NCBI RefSeq assembly: GCF_021556485.1
Contig: NZ_JAKGBW010000003.1
Location: 62,001 to 126,000 of the forward strand
Source of the DNA: Oceanobacillus alkalisoli
GTDB taxonomy: Bacteria > Bacillota > Bacilli > Bacillales > Amphibacillaceae
Reading direction: 5' to 3'
Length of the DNA stretch: 64,000 nucleotides
Part shown: positions 59,399-64,000 of the stretch, piece after piece
Position numbering within the stretch: position 1 is the stretch's first letter
Layout of the letters: the number at the start of each line of letters is the position of its first letter
The notes under the pieces: generated by a model
Database searches by the model: none
What the model was told of the DNA's origin: nothing
What the model saw: only the letters and a program-made list of their open reading frames with translations
Program-made: the position numbers and the translations under genes

Positions 59399-59427
59399 AA
59401 TATACCATAACTAGATAGAGTAAGCAA
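59399..59427 (-). promoter_or_regulatory. Sigma-A promoter of rpsB
   Basis: On the minus strand -35 TTGCTT (59422-59427) and -10 TATATT (59399-59404) are separated by 17 bp. The predicted transcript starts near 59391 and has a leader of about 135 nt with a CTTGTC/GACAAG hairpin near 59363-59380, which could be an S2 autoregulatory site (inference). Confidence 0.65.
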
Positions 59428-59432
59428 GTTTT

Positions 59433-59882
59433 TTATTTATTGTATAAACGAGTAATCAACTCTGCTTCCGTTTTACCACAATCAAGGGTCTTAGCGATTT
59501 CTTCAATTGTAAGACCTTTTGCATAAAGTTGCATGACTCGGGATTCTAAAGATGCTTCCACTTTATAACCCGGTGCATCACCAATCAGATGATCTACATC
59601 TTCTTTCTCAACTGGCTGCGTTTCATTGGTAGGTACTTTTTCGTCGGCAGGCTCATCGATTGTGTTATCTTGGTCATCCTTCTTGACTTGTTTTTGATTC
59701 GTCATTAAAGTTTGCAATCGGTCGTTTTCCGCCTTGATTTCTTCTAAGGAACGTTCTAATGCTGCTGTGAGTTCATTAGAATTAGACATATTTTCCATTT
59801 GCTGAACTTTCTTTAGCAACTGAAAGATTGCTGCAAGTGTAATTAAATGTAAAATAAAACTGATCATTAATAATGAAACCAT
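59433..59882 (-). CDS. swrB: SwrB (YlxL) family swarming/flagellar activation protein
   Basis: In B. subtilis SwrB promotes activation of flagellar type III export and swarming. The protein has 149 residues. It has an N-terminal membrane helix (about 2-22), a charged coiled-coil region and a conserved C-terminal helix-turn-helix-like segment LESRVMQLYAKGLTIEEIAKTL near 115-136. AAGGAG lies 7 nt before its ATG. It is the last gene of the che/sigD group before rpsB, the same place as B. subtilis swrB. Confidence 0.85.
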   Translation of the reverse strand: MVSLLMISFILHLITLAAIFQLLKKVQQMENMSNSNELTAALERSLEEIKAENDRLQTLMTNQKQVKKDDQDNTIDEPADEKVPTNETQPVEKEDVDHLIGDAPGYKVEASLESRVMQLYAKGLTIEEIAKTLDCGKTEAELITRLYNK

Positions 59883-59893
59883 GACAGTACTCC

Positions 59894-60193
59894 TTATCCG
59901 CTATAATCGATTCGTTTACCGAGGTAAGGATGCTCCTTTATCTGCGTATGTTCTTGTAGTTCTTTTGCCTTTGTTTCTTCTTTTTCGACTTCACCGGATT
60001 CTTCCTTCTTCTTTAGCTTACTCGATTTCTCCGATTGCTGGACTTGTGTACGTTTTATTTTTTCTTTTTCCAGTTGGGATTGAAGTAATGCTCCTTGAAG
60101 TTGTTCTCCTTGTTTCTGCATCTGTTCTTGAACTTTTCCGGCATCCTGTGTTCGTGGTAGTGCTACTTGCATTTCAATCGATTTCAGCCCCAT
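59894..60193 (-). CDS. Small charged protein of unknown function in the sigD region
   Basis: A 99-residue protein I do not recognise. MGLKSIEMQVALPRTQDAGKVQ opens it; the rest is a Gln/Lys/Glu-rich, probably coiled-coil stretch (about 22-85), ending in HPYLGKRIDYSG. The hydrophilic, amphipathic make-up suggests a helical scaffold or chaperone. The start is uncertain: the ATG at 60193 is near GGTGAAAGGG, and a longer frame to 60217 exists. It lies between fapA and swrB with short gaps, so it is probably co-transcribed with the flagellar genes. Not present at this place in B. subtilis. Confidence 0.7.
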   Translation of the reverse strand: MGLKSIEMQVALPRTQDAGKVQEQMQKQGEQLQGALLQSQLEKEKIKRTQVQQSEKSSKLKKKEESGEVEKEETKAKELQEHTQIKEHPYLGKRIDYSG

Positions 60194-60251
60194 CCCTTTC
60201 ACCGATCCTTTCCACATCTAGCCTGCTTACAGATACGAACTTATTGTTCCC

Positions 60252-61625
60252 CTAAAACAATTGCTGAAGCGCAATTTCATTGTGGAACAAGTTGAATTGT
60301 ACATAATGATAATCGGTGTTCATCACCCGTTTATATTTCCCGAATGTAACCGTGACATTTTGATAAATGAAGTTTCTTACAACCAATTGAGTGTCGCGGA
60401 GATCTCCCATCTCTGCATTCATCTCGCCCAGCTCCTCTTGGATCTCATGAAGTTCATTTTTCACCATTTCCATGGAATGTTTCTGACGGAGTTTAGCGAT
60501 TCGTACCTTAGCGTTATGATCACTTTGGGTTGCGAGTTTCTCTCCAAGCAATTTTAACTTTCTTAGCATCTCTTCCTGTTCTTTCTGTTTTTTCTTTAAA
60601 GCTTGTTCCTTGTCTGCCATTGCTTTATTAACTCCAAGTATAATTTCAGTTTTCGTATTGAGTTTCGTCCCGATATCCTTCACTTCAATTGTTTTCCCAG
60701 CTGATAGTGTTCCGCCAATAATATTCCCTTTTTGGGAGAAGACATGTCCGTGTACAACACATTCACTATGAAGAATAGAATTTTCCACATACAAATCATT
60801 GCCGGTGAAAATCTTCGCCTGATTAATGTAACCAAGTTGTATATTTCCCTGCGCTTTCAAGCATCCCTTCTCTTGTCCAGCAATCCCCTCTGAAATGTAA
60901 ATTGATCCCCCGGCAATGAGTGTTGCAGCTTCGACCATTCCGAAAATCTTAATATCACCGTCAGCTTTAACAGTAAATCCAGTCGGAACATCCCCGTGGA
61001 TAATAATCGATCCGACAAAGTTAAGGTTTCCAGTTTTCATCGTCAACGTCTCATTAACATGATATTCTGGGAAAACTTCTATTTTCCTTCCCGAATAGCT
61101 CAACTGCCCATTCTCCGTAGCATAATAACAATTGTCCGCTTCGTTGAACACAACATTTTTCCCGCGGAGGATAGCAATGGCTTTACCTTGTGGAGCTTTA
61201 ACCACATTCCCCATCACGTTTTTACCGTCTGTCCCCTCTTCGGGATAAACAAGTTTAGCAAGTTTTTGACCTTTATTTACAGAAGGGATTGTCATCACTT
61301 CCCGGAAATTCCACTCCTCATCTTTTTTCATATCCTGTTTAAAATCGACTAAGAAAGCAAATTTACCATCCTTTCCCTTTTCCGGATGTAAGCCTTTTGC
61401 AATAACAATCGGATATTCAACGGTAGAAGGGTCCTCTGCTAATTGAGAAAGTGCTTGGTACTGGATACCGTAAACAACTTTGTTTTCGGTTAAATACTGC
61501 TTCCAAATTGTCATATCGATACGCATTTTTCCCTCTAAATCATGAAAATCATCAGTGCAATGTACTTCCGCAATCATATGGTTGGCTTTTAACCGTATCC
61601 GAAAATATTTATTTATTCTTTCCAA
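60252..61625 (-). CDS. FapA/DUF342 family protein
   Basis: A 457-residue DUF342 (FapA) protein. A variable N-terminal domain and a central right-handed beta-helix region (about 175-330) have many repeated Gly-rich turns (VGSIIIHGDV, IKIFGMV, GGSIYIS, AQGNIQLG). A coiled coil (about 345-420) follows, then a short C-terminal beta segment. The family includes flagellar-assembly-linked proteins; the exact function is unknown. The TTG at 61625 has GGGGG 7 nt upstream and is preferred over an upstream TTG at 61649. It lies 29 bp after sigD. Confidence 0.85.
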   Translation of the reverse strand: MERINKYFRIRLKANHMIAEVHCTDDFHDLEGKMRIDMTIWKQYLTENKVVYGIQYQALSQLAEDPSTVEYPIVIAKGLHPEKGKDGKFAFLVDFKQDMKKDEEWNFREVMTIPSVNKGQKLAKLVYPEEGTDGKNVMGNVVKAPQGKAIAILRGKNVVFNEADNCYYATENGQLSYSGRKIEVFPEYHVNETLTMKTGNLNFVGSIIIHGDVPTGFTVKADGDIKIFGMVEAATLIAGGSIYISEGIAGQEKGCLKAQGNIQLGYINQAKIFTGNDLYVENSILHSECVVHGHVFSQKGNIIGGTLSAGKTIEVKDIGTKLNTKTEIILGVNKAMADKEQALKKKQKEQEEMLRKLKLLGEKLATQSDHNAKVRIAKLRQKHSMEMVKNELHEIQEELGEMNAEMGDLRDTQLVVRNFIYQNVTVTFGKYKRVMNTDYHYVQFNLFHNEIALQQLF

Positions 61626-61654
61626 GCCAATTCCCCCAAAAACTGACAACCAAG

Positions 61655-62425
61655 TTATTCAACGATCTTTGTTAATACATTTCTTAATGTAAAAATCGCT
61701 TTTTTATGGATCTGTGAAATTCTAGATGTTGTCAGGTTTAATGTTTGTCCAATTTCAGTAAAGGTTAATTCTTGATGATAAAAAAGATCGATTACAAGCT
61801 GTTCCCTTTCATTTAGCCCCTTGATTCCATCCAATAAATCCTGCTTCAATTCTTCTTGATAAATTTCATCTTCAGGTGTTGCAGCGTTTTCATCTGGAAT
61901 CGTATAACCAATTCCTTCATTAAATTCATCATTCGTTCTCGACTTTTCTTCAATTGAAAGCACATTCGCGAACAAGGAATCTTTTACAATGGATTCTACT
62001 TCGTCTTCTGACAGATCAAGCTGCTTGCCGATTTCTTTAGAGGTAGGTGTTCGTTGTAGTTGCTGCTCCAATTGTTCCGCTGTACGCTCAATTCTTTTCG
62101 TCTTCTCTCTTAACGAACGAGGCAGCCAATCTTCCTTACGAAGTCCGTCCATGATTGCTCCCTTAATTCGGAAGGAGGCATAGGTGTCAAATTTGAGATT
62201 TCGTTTCGATTCGAATTTCGTAACGGCATCATACAAGCCGAGGAGACCAAAACTTCTTATATCATCTTTACTCACATTGTTCGGCAAGTGACTGGAAATC
62301 CGCTCCGAATGATAATCTACAAGATACATATAATATGCAATGATTTCATTTAAAACGTCATGATGCTGTTGCGTATTCCACTGCTTCCAAAGCTGTTGTT
62401 CTTCCGATGACATTCCTGAATTCAT
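61655..62425 (-). CDS. sigD: RNA polymerase sigma factor SigD (flagellar/chemotaxis)
   Basis: The sigma-28 type factor for late flagellar, motility and autolysin genes. It is 256 residues from the ATG at 62425. Region 2 includes VSKDDIRSFGLLGLYDAVTKFE and FRIKGAIMDGLRKEDWLPRSLR, region 3 is SKEIGKQLDLSEDEVESIV near 122, and region 4 is LTFTEIGQTLNLTTSRISQIHKKA near the end. It is downstream of cheD, as in B. subtilis. The start is uncertain, because AAGGAGG is 12 nt away. Confidence 0.96.
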   Translation of the reverse strand: MNSGMSSEEQQLWKQWNTQQHHDVLNEIIAYYMYLVDYHSERISSHLPNNVSKDDIRSFGLLGLYDAVTKFESKRNLKFDTYASFRIKGAIMDGLRKEDWLPRSLREKTKRIERTAEQLEQQLQRTPTSKEIGKQLDLSEDEVESIVKDSLFANVLSIEEKSRTNDEFNEGIGYTIPDENAATPEDEIYQEELKQDLLDGIKGLNEREQLVIDLFYHQELTFTEIGQTLNLTTSRISQIHKKAIFTLRNVLTKIVE

Positions 62426-62468
62426 GGTACTCCACTCCCTCCTTCTAAACATCCGTTCATGGTTCTCC

Positions 62469-62966
62469 TTACATGACGATTTCTTCTCTATTCACTTTTC
62501 TAATGTTTAATTCGCTTGTTGCAGGATTAAATTCAATCGTTCTTCCGATATTTCCTCCAACATCTTTAGCAATAACAGGGATTTTTAACTTTTCCAACTC
62601 TGTTAGCGTTGCTTCGATATTCCGCGGACCAATCCGTAATAAATCGGATCCGGAATCGAACTTGAACATTTCTGCCCCACCGGCTATTTTGGCCTTTAGC
62701 GCAGAATGTCTCGCCCCCATTTGCAATAACCTTTGGACTAAATATGGAATAGCAGTATCCGCATATTTATATGTATTGACCGTTTTTTGCCTCGTCACGG
62801 TTGAATCAGGTAATAAAATATGTGCCAGCCCAGCAATTTGTTTCATTTCATCATAAATGACAATCCCTACACAAGAGCCAAGTCCCAATGTTCGAATCCT
62901 ATCTGGTGTACGAACCGTATTCAGATCGGCAATCCCAACTCTGACAACTGTTCCTACTTTATTCAT
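62469..62966 (-). CDS. cheD: Chemoreceptor glutamine deamidase CheD
   Basis: Deamidates receptor glutamines and works with CheC. It is 165 residues long. The catalytic cysteine lies in LGLGSCVGIVIYD near 31 and the histidine in GLAHILLPDS near 48. KIAGGAEMF follows near 93. It overlaps cheC by 8 bp, indicating coupling, and precedes sigD by about 45 bp. Confidence 0.96.
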   Translation of the reverse strand: MNKVGTVVRVGIADLNTVRTPDRIRTLGLGSCVGIVIYDEMKQIAGLAHILLPDSTVTRQKTVNTYKYADTAIPYLVQRLLQMGARHSALKAKIAGGAEMFKFDSGSDLLRIGPRNIEATLTELEKLKIPVIAKDVGGNIGRTIEFNPATSELNIRKVNREEIVM

Positions 62967-63594
62967 TTTCTTGTATTCCTAACGCGCTGAATATAATTTG
63001 TAAAGACCCAGGGTTTGGCAACAGGAAAAAATTTCCCTCCAATACATCGCTTGTTCCCTGACTATTTACTTTTGAATCAATAACAATCGCATAGTCCGAA
63101 GCTTGAGAGATATCGATTAGGCCATATGTCAGAACTGCTGCTGCCATATCAATTCCCAAATGGGGAACGGAGGGCTGTAAATGTAAATGCGTAAAATCGG
63201 ACAATGCCGAAATATAAGATCCGGTAACAATATTACCAACTTCCTCTAGTACTGAAAACTCCAGCGAATCTTTGCTTATATTCTCTTTGAATTCATATGT
63301 CGGGTTATTTGTCATCGTGCGGATCAGTAACTCAGCTTCTTCGACGGATAAAACAAAAAAGACGTTACTTGGTGCCTCACCATAGATGCGAAATAATATA
63401 GCGACAACTTTTTTCTCTGGTCCGCCAATCAATTCCATCATTTCATCAAAAGAAACAACATTAACAGAAGGGATGGCCATTTCGATTTTAAGGTTTAATA
63501 ATTGGGATAATGCTGTAACAGCATTTCCAGCTCCAATATTTCCCACCTCTCGTAATACATCGAATTGGAAAGAAGATAAACTTTTATATTTCAT
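62959..63594 (-). CDS. cheC: CheY-P phosphatase CheC
   Basis: Dephosphorylates CheY-P in the adaptation pathway and binds CheD. The protein has 211 residues. There are two pseudo-symmetric phosphatase motifs: LREVGNIGAGNA near 14-25 and LEEVGNIVTGSY near 113-124. It overlaps cheW by 11 bp and cheD by 8 bp. Confidence 0.95.
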   Translation of the reverse strand: MKYKSLSSFQFDVLREVGNIGAGNAVTALSQLLNLKIEMAIPSVNVVSFDEMMELIGGPEKKVVAILFRIYGEAPSNVFFVLSVEEAELLIRTMTNNPTYEFKENISKDSLEFSVLEEVGNIVTGSYISALSDFTHLHLQPSVPHLGIDMAAAVLTYGLIDISQASDYAIVIDSKVNSQGTSDVLEGNFFLLPNPGSLQIIFSALGIQENE

Positions 63595-64000
63595 AAGGCC
63601 TCTGTCCTTCTTCTTTCATCACTTGAACATGCTGCTCCGAAAGAAGAATTTTCTCGAGATCAAGCAAGATAAGCAATCTGTCTTCAACTTTGATCACACC
63701 GTCAATATAATTGGCCGCTACAGAGCCGACAACTTCCGGTTTCGGTTCCATTTTATCCATTTCCAGATCGATGACATCACTTGCTGTGTCAACAATTAAG
63801 CCGACTTCAAGTCCATTCTTATTCACAATAATGATACGATTCTCTTCCGACAGTTCCGTTTCAGGCATTCCGAAACGCAAGCGTAAATCAATAATCGGGA
63901 TAATGACACCTCGTAAGTTAATAACACCTTTTACGAATTCCTCAGCGCGAGGAATACGTGTAATTGGATGAATTCTTTCAATCGCACCGATGTATTCAAC
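63584..64000 (-). CDS. cheW: Chemotaxis coupling protein CheW (5' part outside window)
   Basis: Links CheA to the receptors. Reading from the window edge (64000) gives 138 in-frame residues and a stop. It contains VEYIGAIERIHPITRIPRAEEF, then INLRGVIIPIIDLRLRFG and VNKNGLEVGLIVDTASDVI of the CheW fold. About 15-20 N-terminal residues are outside. It precedes cheC, the expected order. Confidence 0.94.
   Translation of the reverse strand, partial: VEYIGAIERIHPITRIPRAEEFVKGVINLRGVIIPIIDLRLRFGMPETELSEENRIIIVNKNGLEVGLIVDTASDVIDLEMDKMEPKPEVVGSVAANYIDGVIKVEDRLLILLDLEKILLSEQHVQVMKEEGQRPYEI

Overview
The window is a stretch of core chromosome from a low-GC, endospore-forming, motile Firmicute of the family Bacillaceae. 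The gene order closely follows the Bacillus subtilis segment from glnA back through the mutSL, recA, spoIIIE, dpaAB, pnp, infB, polC and rpsB regions to the che/sigD end of the flagellar operon. Sporulation genes (spoVK, cotE, spoVS, spoVFA, spoVFB) and motility genes (sigD, swrB, cheC, cheD, cheW) support this. I would guess an Oceanobacillus/Virgibacillus-type genus, but the window alone does not prove it. Almost every gene is on the minus strand; cotE is the one clear exception.

Layout from low to high coordinate, which is the reverse of transcription: glnA (3' part missing), ynbB, hflX, spoVK; a structured non-coding region; hfq, miaA, a Dps-type ferritin, mutL, mutS; cotE (plus strand); ricA, miaB, spoVS, ymdB, rny, recA, cinA, pgsA, rodZ, ymfK, ymfJ, ymfI, ymfH, ymfF, spoIIIE; ylzJ, tepA, dapG, asd, spoVFB, spoVFA, ymxH, mlpA, ylxY, pnpA, rpsO; ribF, truB, rbfA, ylxP, infB, ylxQ, ylxR, nusA, rimP; polC; rseP, cdsA, uppS; frr, pyrH, tsf, rpsB; swrB, a small unknown gene, a fapA-type gene, sigD, cheD, cheC and cheW (5' part missing).

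The genes form mostly housekeeping groups: mismatch repair and tRNA modification (mutSL, miaA, hfq); RNA turnover and DNA repair (rny, recA); lysine/dipicolinate supply for the spore (dapG, asd, spoVFAB); transcription elongation, translation initiation and ribosome maturation (rimP to rpsO and pnpA); envelope lipid synthesis (uppS, cdsA, rseP, pgsA); and chemotaxis control. Rho-independent terminators mark many operon ends. Several genes usual at these positions in B. subtilis are missing: glnR, dapA and rnjB, proS, and dxr.

I found no defence island, prophage, CRISPR array or biosynthetic cluster. The most unusual content is intergenic. A family of 419-449 bp elements has imperfect to perfect 19-bp terminal inverted repeats around two large GC-rich hairpins (copies at 15571, 21144 and 40422). 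There is also one internally deleted copy (55707), a fragment at the junction where proS would be (52543), and a possible relic near mutS. Base pairs in the stems and ends differ between copies in a compensatory way, so the folded structure appears to be kept. Other points are a nested palindrome after ylzJ, a structured plus-strand region beside hfq that ends in a terminator-like hairpin, and a hairpin that would hide the tepA ribosome-binding site.
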